This document shows, piece after piece, positions 52,859 to 61,839 of a stretch of 64,000 nucleotides of DNA (positions within the stretch are counted from its first letter, which is position 1; every line of letters starts with the position of its first letter). The stretch comes from Bacteroides stercorirosoris (GTDB taxonomy: Bacteria; Bacteroidota; Bacteroidia; Bacteroidales; Bacteroidaceae). The DNA lies in assembly GCF_900142015.1 (NCBI RefSeq), contig NZ_FQZN01000005.1, positions 1 to 64,000 on the forward strand. The letters are read 5' to 3'. A program made the position numbers and the translations under genes. The notes under the pieces were generated by a model, which saw only the letters and a program-made list of their open reading frames with translations, was not told the DNA's origin and searched no databases.

Positions 52859-52891
52859 AAGCCGGAATACGTGATGTATCCCGGCTTTTTT
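52859..52891 (+). terminator. Terminator after the DUF3836-like gene
   Basis: The stem GCCGGAATAC / GTATCCCGGC (one mismatch) with a short loop is followed by six T residues. It lies about 75 bp past the stop. Confidence 0.82.
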
Positions 52892-52925
52892 CATAACTTT
52901 GCCGCCCATAGACTAAAAGTTAAGT

Positions 52926-52933
52926 TATCTTTG
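52926..52933 (+). promoter_or_regulatory. -7 box of the DUF1016 nuclease gene
   Basis: TATCTTTG, 30 bp before the start codon. A second box, TAACTTTG, lies at 52894-52901. Either could serve the gene. Confidence 0.5.
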
Positions 52934-52962
52934 TATCCCAAAAAGAAATAGCCGACAATACA

Positions 52963-53991
52963 ATGGAAGATAAAAATATAACTACCGAATATACCTGCTT
53001 CCTGAATGAGATAACCCTTCGCATCCGTTCTGCCCAATATGAAGCACTGAAAGCAGTCAACAAAGAAATGATTGCCCTTTACTGGGAAATAGGCAAACGA
53101 ATTACAGAACAGCAAGCTATCTCAGGATGGGGAAAATCTGTAGTAGAAACTTTATCCCGGGATATACAGAAAGAATTTCCGGGAATAAAAGGTTTTGGTG
53201 TTTCCAACATGTGGGACATGGCCCGTTTTTATGCTGAATATCAATCAAATGAAATTCTCCAACCATTAGTTGGAGAAATCAGTTGGTCTAAACATATCGT
53301 CATCCTAACAAAATGCAAAGAGACACAACAACGCCAATTCTACATTTTGGCAACCAGAAAGTTTGGATGGACCAAAGATGTACTCATCAATAAAATAGAG
53401 CTAAAAACTTACGAGAAATATTTGCTCGGGCAAAACAACTTCGACAAGACCTTACCCGAAAAGATAAGAAACCAGGCTGTTCTTGCACTTAAAGATGAAT
53501 ACTCACTGAACTTCGCCGGATTGGACGAAGAGCATTCCGAATACGAACTGGAGCAATCTATCGTTAAGAATATCCGGTCATTCCTGATGGAGTTCGGACC
53601 GGATTTCTCATTCATTGGCAATCAATATAAGTTAGTAGTGGATGATACAGAGTATTTCATCGATTTACTTTTATACAACAGGCGTTTGCAGGCTATGATT
53701 GCTATTGAACTAAAAATCGGAGAGTTCAAACCGGAATACAAAGGAAAGATGGAATTCTACCTGAACGTACTTAACGATACCGTAAAACTCCCTCACGAAA
53801 ACCCCGCAATCGGCATCATTATTTGCAAATCCAAGAAGAGAACAACTGTAGAATACGCCCTAAAGAGTTCTAATCTCCCTATTGGTGTAGCTACTTACAG
53901 CCTGTCGTCAGAATTACCGGATGATTATAAAAAGCTGCTCCCGGCACCGGAGGACATTGCAAAGAAATTAGAAGTACTGATAACTAAATAA
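52963..53991 (+). CDS. DUF1016/YhcG-family PD-(D/E)xK nuclease
   Basis: A 342-residue cytoplasmic protein of the YhcG type. The N-terminal helical DUF1016 domain (about 10-170) has ALYWEIGKRI, GWGKSVVETLSRDIQ and GFGVSNMWDMARFY. The C-terminal nuclease fold (about 190-342) has FIDLLLYNRRLQ and AIELKIGEF, giving the Asp...Glu-x-Lys site. Family members occur as orphan genes or beside restriction-modification and defence genes. Here it is an orphan between housekeeping genes, with an HD hydrolase 10 bp downstream that is probably co-transcribed. The substrate is unknown. Confidence 0.92.
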   Translation: MEDKNITTEYTCFLNEITLRIRSAQYEALKAVNKEMIALYWEIGKRITEQQAISGWGKSVVETLSRDIQKEFPGIKGFGVSNMWDMARFYAEYQSNEILQPLVGEISWSKHIVILTKCKETQQRQFYILATRKFGWTKDVLINKIELKTYEKYLLGQNNFDKTLPEKIRNQAVLALKDEYSLNFAGLDEEHSEYELEQSIVKNIRSFLMEFGPDFSFIGNQYKLVVDDTEYFIDLLLYNRRLQAMIAIELKIGEFKPEYKGKMEFYLNVLNDTVKLPHENPAIGIIICKSKKRTTVEYALKSSNLPIGVATYSLSSELPDDYKKLLPAPEDIAKKLEVLITK

Positions 53992-54001
53992 AGGAAGAAA
54001 C

Positions 54002-54622
54002 ATGATACCTGCCTCCCTCACCCACTACATCGAAACGGAAATTATCCCGCGTTACGAGCATTTTGATAAAGCTCACAACCTTTCACATGTGCAGACAGTG
54101 ATTGAAGAAAGCCTTTCACTTGCCGCGAAATATGACGTAAATGAAAGCATGGCATATACCATCGCTGCATACCATGATACAGGACTTTGCCGGGACAGAG
54201 CTACGCACCATCTCCTTTCAGGCGAGATTCTGAAGCAAGACGAAACACTCCGCCAATGGTTTAGTGAGGAAGAAATCGAAATCATGAAAGAAGCGGTGGA
54301 AGACCATCGCGCATCTGCCGAGCACGAACCACGAAGCATTTACGGTAAAATAGTAGCAGAGGCAGATCGTGTGATTGACCCCATCATCACCCTGCGCCGT
54401 ACCGTACAATATGGCTTGAAGCAGAAACCGGAAGCGGAAAAAGAATGGCATTATCAGCGTTTTCATCAACATCTGATGGAGAAATATGCACCGGGCGGAT
54501 ACCTGAAGCTTTGGTTCCCGGAATCAAAGAATGCAGAACGGCTGAAAGAACTGCAAAAGATTATCGCAGACGAAGCACAGTTGAGGAGTATCTTCCAACA
54601 GTTGTTTGCCGAGAAAAAGTAA
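54002..54622 (+). CDS. HD-domain metal-dependent hydrolase
   Basis: A 206-residue cytoplasmic HD-superfamily protein. The metal ligands fall in order: His in NLSHVQTV, His-Asp in AAYHDTGLC, His in EDHRASAEH, and Asp in AEADRVIDP. It probably hydrolyses a phosphate ester of a nucleotide, but no specific substrate can be told. It follows the YhcG nuclease by 10 bp and is followed by a 23-bp repeat array. Confidence 0.88.
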   Translation: MIPASLTHYIETEIIPRYEHFDKAHNLSHVQTVIEESLSLAAKYDVNESMAYTIAAYHDTGLCRDRATHHLLSGEILKQDETLRQWFSEEEIEIMKEAVEDHRASAEHEPRSIYGKIVAEADRVIDPIITLRRTVQYGLKQKPEAEKEWHYQRFHQHLMEKYAPGGYLKLWFPESKNAERLKELQKIIADEAQLRSIFQQLFAEKK

Positions 54623-54701
54623 TAAGCATGAATAACCACGCTTAATATATTCTTTACCTCATTCTCTTTAAACTATGCCCTCTTCTTCTTTAATACTTCC
54701 A

Positions 54702-54796
54702 CTTACCAACACCCCCATGTTAGTAACTACGACACCCGGGTGTTAGTACTACTTACATCCCCATGTTGATATTACCAACACCCGGGTGTAGGTAAG
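54702..54796. repeat. Array of four palindromic units at 23-bp spacing
   Basis: ACA starts at 54709, 54732, 54755 and 54778, and the matching TGT starts at 54718, 54741, 54764 and 54787, both spaced exactly 23 bp. Units 2 and 4 hold the perfect palindrome ACACCCGGGTGT; units 1 and 3 hold ACACCCCCATGT and ACATCCCCATGT. Between units lie GTTAGTA-type spacers. The whole array is framed by CTTACC (54702-54707) and its complement GGTAAG (54791-54796). No gene is seen in the rest of 54623-55009. Confidence 0.8.
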
Positions 54797-54968
54797 TATA
54801 TCTTAGCATAATAACAAAGACATCTTTAAAGGACATGCAGAGTATGTTCTACTCTCCATCCTTTCAAAAAGCTGAATCTACTTGCATTTACCACTAATCT
54901 TCAGATGAAAACAAATGCCCCCAATGGTAAAAAAGTACAATCCGTAAGGCAATAAACAGAAGAATACC

Positions 54969-54976
54969 TATCTTTG
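54969..54976 (+). promoter_or_regulatory. -7 box of ychF
   Basis: TATCTTTG, 34 bp before the start codon, fits the Bacteroides consensus. No clear -33 element. Confidence 0.5.
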
Positions 54977-55009
54977 CAGGCAGAAAACAAAGTAATAACG
55001 AAATAGATA

Positions 55010-56113
55010 ATGGCTTTACAATGTGGTATTGTCGGCCTGCCGAACGTAGGCAAGTCGACGCTTTTCAACTGTTTGTCCAACGCAAAAGCGCAGGCGGCAA
55101 ACTTCCCTTTTTGTACAATAGAACCAAATGTGGGTGTAATCACCGTGCCCGATGAGCGCCTAACGAAGCTCGCCGAACTGGTACATCCGGGACGCATCGT
55201 GCCCACTACGGTGGAAATCGTAGACATTGCCGGACTCGTAAAGGGTGCCAGCAAAGGCGAAGGACTGGGTAACAAATTCCTCGCGAACATTCGTGAAACG
55301 GATGCTATCATCCACGTACTGCGTTGCTTCGACGACGAGAACGTGACACACGTGGACGGAAGCATCAACCCGGTGCGCGACAAGGAAATCATCGACTACG
55401 AGTTGCAACTGAAAGACCTGGAAACCATTGAAAGCCGCATCCAGAAAGTGCAGAAGCAAGCACAGACGGGTGGCGACAAAGCTGCCAAACTGGCTTACGA
55501 TGTACTGGTGCAGTATAAAGAAGCACTGGAACAAGGCAAAAGCGCACGCACCGTGCAGTTCGAGACCAAAGACGAACAGAAGATTGCCAAAGAGCTTTTC
55601 CTCCTGACCAGCAAACCGGTGATGTACGTCTGCAACGTGGACGAGGCAAGTGCAGTGAACGGCAATAAATACGTGGAAATGGTGCGCGAAGCAGTGAAGG
55701 ACGAAAATGCCGAAATCCTGATTGTAGCCGCCAAGACCGAAGCGGACATCGCCGAGCTGGAAACATATGAAGACCGCCAGATGTTCCTCGAAGAAGTAGG
55801 ATTAAAGGAATCCGGTGTAAGCCGCCTGATTAAATCGGCCTACCAATTGCTGAATCTGGAAACCTTCATCACCGCCGGAGAAATGGAAGTGAGAGCATGG
55901 ACCTATCAGAAAGGTTGGAAAGCTCCGCAATGCGCCGGAGTTATTCACACCGACTTTGAAAAAGGATTCATCCGTGCCGAAGTTATCAAGTACGAAGACT
56001 TCATCCAGTATGGCAGCGAGGCTGCTGTACGCGAAGCCGGAAAGCTGGGCGTGGAAGGCAAAGAATACGTGGTGCAGGACGGAGACATCATGCACTTCCG
56101 GTTCAACGTCTGA
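55010..56113 (+). CDS. ychF: Ribosome-binding ATPase YchF (OLA1/EngD family)
   Basis: A 367-residue Obg-family P-loop protein that prefers ATP to GTP and is linked to translation and stress. P-loop GLPNVGKST is at residues 8-16, G3 is DIAGLVKGASKGEG, and the base-recognition site is NVDE rather than NKxD, which fits ATP preference. A coiled-coil arm (about 130-170) and a C-terminal TGS domain (ITAGEMEVRAWTYQKG onward) complete the family pattern. Length is normal. Confidence 0.98.
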   Translation: MALQCGIVGLPNVGKSTLFNCLSNAKAQAANFPFCTIEPNVGVITVPDERLTKLAELVHPGRIVPTTVEIVDIAGLVKGASKGEGLGNKFLANIRETDAIIHVLRCFDDENVTHVDGSINPVRDKEIIDYELQLKDLETIESRIQKVQKQAQTGGDKAAKLAYDVLVQYKEALEQGKSARTVQFETKDEQKIAKELFLLTSKPVMYVCNVDEASAVNGNKYVEMVREAVKDENAEILIVAAKTEADIAELETYEDRQMFLEEVGLKESGVSRLIKSAYQLLNLETFITAGEMEVRAWTYQKGWKAPQCAGVIHTDFEKGFIRAEVIKYEDFIQYGSEAAVREAGKLGVEGKEYVVQDGDIMHFRFNV

Positions 56114-56130
56114 TTTACGGAACTCATTAT

Positions 56131-56158
56131 AAATCGCCCGCCGGATGGCGGGCGATTT
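56131..56158. terminator. Terminator after ychF
   Basis: A perfect 12-bp stem (AAATCGCCCGCC and complement) with a GGAT loop. Flanking A and T bases are short. Confidence 0.85.
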
Positions 56159-56186
56159 AATCACAGAATAATACTGCAAACCAACC

Positions 56187-56348
56187 ATGAAGCAATTCTT
56201 CCCTACCCTATTCCTCATGCTTCTGTGCAGTGTCGCCTATGCACAGCAACAAGACTCAGTGACCATCTCCGGTCGTGTGACAGACTATAAGAACGGTGAC
56301 CGCGGCGAAGGGCTTTACTATATGGAAAAAGAAATCTACGTAAAATAG
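56187..56348 (+). pseudogene. Truncated exported-protein gene (53 codons)
   Basis: An open frame of 53 codons starts MKQFFPTLFLMLLCSVAYAQ, a perfect signal peptide. VTISGRVTDYKNGD follows, which looks like the first strands of a carboxypeptidase-D-like regulatory domain as found at the start of TonB-linked receptors and related proteins. It then runs RGEGLYYMEKEIYVK and stops. The domain is cut after about one strand pair, so this is best read as the remnant of a longer gene with an internal deletion. It could also be a genuine very small secreted protein. It lies between the ychF terminator and the reductase gene, 11 bp before the latter. Confidence 0.55.
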
Positions 56349-56359
56349 TACATTGCAAA

Positions 56360-57283
56360 ATGGAGAACAATCATATGAAATACCTTATAGCCGGCACAGG
56401 TGGCGTGGGAGGCAGTATCGCCGCCTTTCTTTCCCTTGCCGGAAAAAATGTCACCTGCATTGCCCGCGGTGAGCACCTGGCTGCCCTGCGCGAACACGGG
56501 TTGCGTCTGCACTCCGATCTGAAAAGTGAACATACACTACCCATAAAAGCCTATACCGCCGAAGAATATACAGGCAAAGCCGACGTCATCTTTGTATGCG
56601 TCAAAGGCTATTCCGTAGACTCGATAACGGAGTTGATAAAACGTTCCGCCCACAAGGACACGGTTGTAATCCCTATTCTCAATGTCTACGGCACAGGTCC
56701 CCGCATCCAACGCTTGGTGCCCGGAGTGACGGTTCTGGACGGTTGCATCTACATTGTCGGCTTCGTGTCCGGCAAAGGGGAAATCACGCAAATGGGCAAG
56801 ATATTCCGTCTGGTTTACGGTGCACACAAAGGTACGGTTGTTCCCCGTGGAACGTTGGAAACTATCCAACAGGATTTGCAGGAAAGCGGTATCAAAGCCG
56901 AAATATCTCCCGACATCAACCGGGATACTTTCGTGAAGTGGTCTTTTATCTCCGCTATGGCTGTCACCGGAGCCTATTACGATGTGCCCATGGGCGAAGT
57001 GCAGAAGCCGGGAGAGGTGCGCGATACGTTTATCGGACTGTCTCAGGAAAGTGCCGCACTGGGCGCTAAGCTCGGCATTGACTTCAAGGAAGACATTGTA
57101 GAATATAATCTTAAAGTTATCGACAAACTGGACCCGGAAAGTACCGCTTCCATGCAGAAGGATATGGCTAAAGGACACGAAAGTGAAGTGCAAGGGTTGC
57201 TCTTTGATATGATTGCTGCCGCAGAAGAACAGGGGATTGATATTCCGACGTACAGGATGGTGGCGGAGAAGTTTAAACAATAA
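56360..57283 (+). CDS. panE: Ketopantoate-reductase-family oxidoreductase
   Basis: A 307-residue NADPH-dependent reductase of the ApbA/PanE family (2-dehydropantoate to pantoate, coenzyme A pathway). The Rossmann motif AGTGGVGGSIA is near the N-terminus. The catalytic-lysine block FVKWSFISAMAVTGAYY and the C-terminal helical domain (SMQKDMAKGHESEVQGL) are visible. A second ATG at residue 6 (MKYLIAGTG, 56375) may be the true start. No other pantothenate gene is adjacent, so the exact substrate is not proved. It is followed by lgt with a 21-bp gap. Confidence 0.82.
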   Translation: MENNHMKYLIAGTGGVGGSIAAFLSLAGKNVTCIARGEHLAALREHGLRLHSDLKSEHTLPIKAYTAEEYTGKADVIFVCVKGYSVDSITELIKRSAHKDTVVIPILNVYGTGPRIQRLVPGVTVLDGCIYIVGFVSGKGEITQMGKIFRLVYGAHKGTVVPRGTLETIQQDLQESGIKAEISPDINRDTFVKWSFISAMAVTGAYYDVPMGEVQKPGEVRDTFIGLSQESAALGAKLGIDFKEDIVEYNLKVIDKLDPESTASMQKDMAKGHESEVQGLLFDMIAAAEEQGIDIPTYRMVAEKFKQ

Positions 57284-57304
57284 ACCATATAATCAGATAT
57301 ATTT

Positions 57305-58147
57305 ATGCCATCACTGCTCACCATCAACTGGAATCCCGACCCCGAACTGTTCAACCTCTTCGGAATCTTCCCCCTCCGCTACTACGGGCTACTGTGGGGC
57401 ATCGGCATCGTACTTGCCTGCATCATAGTCCAGCGTCAATACCGCGACCGAAAAATCAGTGAGGACAAATTCACCCCGCTCTTTTTCTATTGCGTAATCG
57501 GTATCACCCTCGGAGCAAGGTTAGGGCATTGTATCTTCTACGACTGGAATTACTTCCAGAATCATCTGATAGAGATGATACTTCCCATCAGGCAGTTTCC
57601 GGGCGAAGGCTGGAAATGGATAGGCTACAAGGGACTTGCCAGTCATGGCGGTACCCTCGGACTGATTATCGCCTTGTGGCTCTATTGCCGCAAAACCAAG
57701 ATGCACTACATGGACGTGCTGGACATGATAGCCGTAGCCACCCCCATCTGCGCCTGCTGCATCCGCCTTGCCAACCTGATGAACTCCGAAATCATCGGCA
57801 AGCCCACTGATATGCCTTGGGCTTTTGTGTTCGAACGGATAGACATGCTACCCCGCCATCCGGCACAGCTTTACGAAGCCATCGCCTACTTCATCTTCTT
57901 TCTGGGAATGGTTTACTTATATAAGAAATCAGATCACGGCACAAAGCTGTACCGCGGCTTCTTCTTCGGACTTTGCCTGACAGAGATATTCACCTTCCGC
58001 TTCTTCGTGGAATTCCTCAAGGAAAACCAAGTGAATTTTGAGAATACAATGACTCTCAACATGGGACAATGGCTCAGTGTTCCGTTCATTATCATCGGAA
58101 TATACTTCATGCTCTTTTACGGGAGAAAGCAAACGATAAAAAAGTAA
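57305..58147 (+). CDS. lgt: Prolipoprotein diacylglyceryl transferase (copy 1)
   Basis: A 280-residue inner-membrane enzyme adding diacylglycerol to the lipobox cysteine of lipoproteins, the first step of lipoprotein maturation. About seven membrane helices are seen. Key family features are [10 protein letters not shown] near the start, [10 protein letters not shown], the SHGG motif in [11 protein letters not shown], the signature [16 protein letters not shown], and [12 protein letters not shown] near the end. By eye it is about three-quarters identical to the next gene. Cells usually have one lgt. Confidence 0.95.
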   Translation: MPSLLTINWNPDPELFNLFGIFPLRYYGLLWGIGIVLACIIVQRQYRDRKISEDKFTPLFFYCVIGITLGARLGHCIFYDWNYFQNHLIEMILPIRQFPGEGWKWIGYKGLASHGGTLGLIIALWLYCRKTKMHYMDVLDMIAVATPICACCIRLANLMNSEIIGKPTDMPWAFVFERIDMLPRHPAQLYEAIAYFIFFLGMVYLYKKSDHGTKLYRGFFFGLCLTEIFTFRFFVEFLKENQVNFENTMTLNMGQWLSVPFIIIGIYFMLFYGRKQTIKK

Positions 58148-58181
58148 ATAAACTTATCTATAAACCAATATAATTGAAAAT

Positions 58182-59015
58182 ATGCTCTCATTATTAACCA
58201 TCAACTGGAACCCCAACCCCGAACTGTTCAACCTCTTCGGTCATGTACCCGTTCGTTACTACGGTCTGTTGTGGGTCATTGGCATCGCATGCTCCTATTT
58301 CGTAGTCCGCTACCAGTACAGAGACAAAAAAATCGGCGATGACAAGTTCGAACCGCTGTTCTTCTATTGCTTCTTCGGCATCCTCATCGGAGCACGCCTG
58401 GGACATTGCCTGTTCTATCAGCCGGAATACTATCTTCATCATTTCTGGGAGATGATATTGCCTATACAGTTCCTGCCCGATGGAGGCTGGAAATGGACCG
58501 GCTATGCAGGTCTCGCCAGTCATGGAGGCACGCTGGGGCTGATGATAGCCCTGTGGATGTACTGCCGCAAGATGAAAATGCACTATATGGACGTATTGGA
58601 CATGATTGCCGTGGCAACTCCTATCTGCGCCTGCTTCATCCGTCTTGCCAATCTGATGAATTCTGAAATTATCGGTAAAGCAACCGATGTGCCTTGGGCA
58701 TTTGTATTCGAACGGGTAGATATGCTTCCCCGGCATCCGGCACAGCTTTACGAGGCAATCGCCTACTTCATCTTCTTCCTGCTGATGATTTTCCTGTATA
58801 AGAATTACGGCAAGAAGCTACATCGTGGTTTCTTCTTCGGACTCTGTCTGACAGAAATATTTGTATTCCGCTTCTTCGTGGAGTTCTTGAAAGAGAACCA
58901 AGTAGATTTCGAGAATAGCATGTCACTGAATATGGGACAATGGCTCAGTGTTCCGTTTGTAATCATAGGAGTGTATTTCATGTTCTTCTACGGAAAGAAG
59001 AAAGCACAGAAATAA
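58182..59015 (+). CDS. lgt: Prolipoprotein diacylglyceryl transferase (copy 2)
   Basis: A 277-residue tandem paralogue of the preceding lgt, 34 bp downstream. All the active-site blocks are intact: [47 protein letters not shown] and [12 protein letters not shown]. Differences cluster in the loop after the second helix (residues about 35-50 and 75-95) and in the cytoplasmic stretch near residue 215. Both copies therefore look functional. The operon ends at the terminator at 59022-59063. Bacteroides carry very many lipoproteins, which may favour two enzymes; this is inference. Confidence 0.95.
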   Translation: MLSLLTINWNPNPELFNLFGHVPVRYYGLLWVIGIACSYFVVRYQYRDKKIGDDKFEPLFFYCFFGILIGARLGHCLFYQPEYYLHHFWEMILPIQFLPDGGWKWTGYAGLASHGGTLGLMIALWMYCRKMKMHYMDVLDMIAVATPICACFIRLANLMNSEIIGKATDVPWAFVFERVDMLPRHPAQLYEAIAYFIFFLLMIFLYKNYGKKLHRGFFFGLCLTEIFVFRFFVEFLKENQVDFENSMSLNMGQWLSVPFVIIGVYFMFFYGKKKAQK

Positions 59016-59021
59016 AAAGAA

Positions 59022-59063
59022 GAATGAGGATGTATCAGACACGATTCTGATGCATCCTCATTC
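59022..59063. terminator. Bidirectional terminator between lgt and the solenoid gene
   Basis: An 18-bp arm (59022-59039) and its complement (59046-59063) with one mismatch and a 6-base loop separate two converging genes. Confidence 0.85.
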
Positions 59064-59066
59064 ACA

Positions 59067-60608
59067 CTATTTACGTTGCCACTTACTCTTCGAGGCATGC
59101 TCCCGCTTCAGAATATCACTTAGGGGAACTTCAAATATCTTGGCCTCAACCCATGCCACAAAGTCAAACTTACGCAAAATCTGAGTCTCATATTTATCCG
59201 CATACAAAGCGTGAACTTCCTCCGCCATACTTTCCCATATTTTCGCTCGTTTTTTCCGGTCTGTATCAACAAAAGAGTAATTCAAGAATTTAAGCAGAAA
59301 AGATTCTACCTTCAGATTATACCCTTTATTTTTGGACATTTCCCGCTTGATAGAGCGAACTTCGGACTGGATATAGTCTACATCCCCCAACTCATAATGA
59401 ATCATCACATTCACGATCCTAATGGTGCGAAACAGCGGCAGAGAATATAAGTGTCCTCGCCCGATAGTCGTACTCAACCGTTTCCGGGCTTTCCTGTACT
59501 CTCCGTTCCCCAAATGAATCAAGGCGACATACAAGGACATTTCCGCCTGTTGCTGTTCTTTTAATAAGGCCATTTTGTCAATCAGCGAAGCCTGATGTTC
59601 AGCAATCCATAAACCAGCCTGCTCAAACTCTCCCCTATCGATATAGGAGAATAACCTGTATATGAATATCACATAAGTTACATTCAACTGAAAACTCGAT
59701 GACGGCGAAGACAGTTTCTCCAACTTCCCTATAAAGTAATCCATACCCTCATAATTGTGCATGATGCGAAGACTCTCTAACATTCCTTCCACCGCCATCA
59801 GATAATATACCGGAGGATTATTCCAAAGATGGGTGTTCTCTTCAAACAACTTGTTCAGTTCCACAAACGAATTGAACGCAGCTCTGTAATCTCCCACCGT
59901 CACAAAGTAATTGGCCTGGAAAAGCTGGTGATTCTTCTTTATCTCAAAGTTCTCGACGCCTGCACTGGCCACGATACTTATCTCACTGGTCACCAGGTCA
60001 TCCAGTTTCTGAGTCTCCTCCAATGATCGTGAAGCTCCCCTATTAAGCATTCTCAACTTCAATAACTCATACAATGAAGACTGTTCATTCAGCTGCCTGA
60101 TATTCTTTAGGGTATTATTCATCTTATATTGCTTGTTCAGGAGCTTCTTTTCATCCACCTCTTCAAAATCCAGTGTCAAGAGATAATTCAGTTCCAGCCT
60201 TTGCGCCACAAGCAGTGCAAAATGATTCTCATAATAGACAGCTTTTTCCTTCACTTTTTTCAGTACCTGGAAGCACTCCTGATACATTGATTTCTCATAC
60301 AACACCCTGGCATGCAGCAGCTCATTGAACAGCAGATAATAGCTATCCTGCTCTGTCCGTAACTCCGTCAATATCTCTATCAGCAGATCGAACAGGTAAA
60401 TAACCACTGTATTGAAAGAAGAAGTGGGCTTTGCCTTCAGGAAACACTGTTTCAGTTCTTCAGGGTCACTGATCTTCTTGTCATCAATCAATCTGAAAAG
60501 GAAGATATAGTCTTTCTCCGGCTTATTGGATATATAGATAGAGAATTCTTTCTTCTCTTGTTTCGTGAGACTATTTATCAGTTGGATAAGCGATTCGGAC
60601 TTTAGCAT
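59067..60608 (-). CDS. Helical-repeat protein, possible regulator of the ribose locus
   Basis: A 513-residue soluble protein with no signal peptide and no membrane helix. I do not recognise a named family. The N-terminus (LIQLINSLTKQEKKEFSIYI) is followed by long alpha-helical repeats resembling TPRs (LFNELLHARVLYEKSMYQECFQVLKKV, FNSFVELNKLFEENTHLW). The C-terminus is basic (REHASKSKWQRK). It diverges from ribokinase, the place taken in Bacteroides thetaiotaomicron by the regulator of the rus ribose locus (RusR), as I recall it. A regulatory role is therefore inferred from position only. Confidence 0.7.
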   Translation of the reverse strand: MLKSESLIQLINSLTKQEKKEFSIYISNKPEKDYIFLFRLIDDKKISDPEELKQCFLKAKPTSSFNTVVIYLFDLLIEILTELRTEQDSYYLLFNELLHARVLYEKSMYQECFQVLKKVKEKAVYYENHFALLVAQRLELNYLLTLDFEEVDEKKLLNKQYKMNNTLKNIRQLNEQSSLYELLKLRMLNRGASRSLEETQKLDDLVTSEISIVASAGVENFEIKKNHQLFQANYFVTVGDYRAAFNSFVELNKLFEENTHLWNNPPVYYLMAVEGMLESLRIMHNYEGMDYFIGKLEKLSSPSSSFQLNVTYVIFIYRLFSYIDRGEFEQAGLWIAEHQASLIDKMALLKEQQQAEMSLYVALIHLGNGEYRKARKRLSTTIGRGHLYSLPLFRTIRIVNVMIHYELGDVDYIQSEVRSIKREMSKNKGYNLKVESFLLKFLNYSFVDTDRKKRAKIWESMAEEVHALYADKYETQILRKFDFVAWVEAKIFEVPLSDILKREHASKSKWQRK

Positions 60609-60799
60609 AGCATTAGTAGATTTTGAAATAACGAAAGCAAGGTAGAGAAAAAAACAAAAGGAAACAATCTTTTCGCGGAATAATATAAGCTTTAGCTATA
60701 TTACAAATATTAAAACTACGCATATACATATACACAAAATTCATTATATATCAATCAATTAACACTTACATCAACGATATTATATAAATTTACCAGTAT

Positions 60800-60807
60800 T
60801 ATATTTG
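60800..60807 (+). promoter_or_regulatory. -7 box of the ribokinase operon in an AT-rich gap
   Basis: TATATTTG fits the consensus and gives a leader of about 90 bases. The 298-bp gap 60609-60906 is otherwise AT-rich with short imperfect repeats (ATTATAT-type) and no gene. Confidence 0.5.
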
Positions 60808-60906
60808 TGCACATTTTGTTTGCTTATGAATTATCTATCGCATACATTTGGCGTAGAAAAAGAAAGCACAGTTCCGAATTATTTAATCTTAAACTAATTA
60901 ATAGCC

Positions 60907-61815
60907 ATGAGCAAGAATATCATTGTAATAGGTAGTTGTAATACAGATATGGTCATCAAAGCCGACCGCCTCCCCGTTCCCGGAGAAACAGTAATGGGCG
61001 GCAGTTTCATGATGAACCCCGGAGGTAAAGGGGCCAACCAGGCTGTAGCCGCTGCCCGATTAAAAGGAAATGTGTACTTCATAGCCAAGACCGGCAACGA
61101 TCTATTCGGCAAACGTTCCATAGAGCAGTACGAAGACGAAGGAATCCACGTTGAAAATATCTATTCAGACCCCACCCTCCCTTCCGGAGTGGCACTGATT
61201 ATGGTAGACGTGAACGGAGAAAACAGTATCGCTGTCGCCTCCGGAGCCAATGGTTCACTGAGTCCTGAAGATATCCGGAAAGCACAGCCCGTCATCGAGA
61301 AAGGAGATATCCTGCTGATGCAACTGGAAATTCCCATAGAAACAGTGGAATACGCAGCCCAGATAGCAAGCGAACAGGGCATCAAGGTTATCCTGAACCC
61401 GGCACCCGCCCGCGCGCTCTCTAACAAGCTGCTGCAAAACCTGTATATGATTATCCCCAACGAAACGGAAGCCGAAATCCTTTCGGGAATCAAAGTGACC
61501 GACTGGGAAAGCGCCCGGAAAGCTGCGGATATCATCAGTGCCAAAGGAGTGGACATTGTCGTGATTACAATGGGTTCCAAAGGAGCCCTGATTAAAGAAA
61601 ACAACGAATACCACGAGGTTTCCGTCCCCAAAGTGAAAGCAGTGGATACCACGGCTGCCGGAGACACCTTCTGCGGGTCCCTGTGCGTTGCTTTATCCGA
61701 AGATATGAATGTGCTGGATGCCGTGAAGTTTGCCAACAAGTGCGCTTCCATCACAGTGACCCGCATGGGAGCACAGTCCGCCCTGCCCTATCGCAAAGAA
61801 ATAGATGTTTTATAA
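60907..61815 (+). CDS. rbsK: Ribokinase
   Basis: A 302-residue PfkB-family kinase phosphorylating D-ribose. Signature 1 is NPGGKGANQAVAAARL (about 38-53), and signature 2 is DTTAAGDTFCGSL (about 247-259) with the catalytic aspartate. The N-terminal IGSCNTDMVIKADRLPVPGET is typical of RbsK and contains the sugar-binding NTD. It is followed by a sugar permease and a SusC, as in ribose-scavenging loci of Bacteroides. The start ATG is the only good choice. Confidence 0.92.
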   Translation: MSKNIIVIGSCNTDMVIKADRLPVPGETVMGGSFMMNPGGKGANQAVAAARLKGNVYFIAKTGNDLFGKRSIEQYEDEGIHVENIYSDPTLPSGVALIMVDVNGENSIAVASGANGSLSPEDIRKAQPVIEKGDILLMQLEIPIETVEYAAQIASEQGIKVILNPAPARALSNKLLQNLYMIIPNETEAEILSGIKVTDWESARKAADIISAKGVDIVVITMGSKGALIKENNEYHEVSVPKVKAVDTTAAGDTFCGSLCVALSEDMNVLDAVKFANKCASITVTRMGAQSALPYRKEIDVL

Positions 61816-61839
61816 ATAATAACTTTAAATTCTGATACC

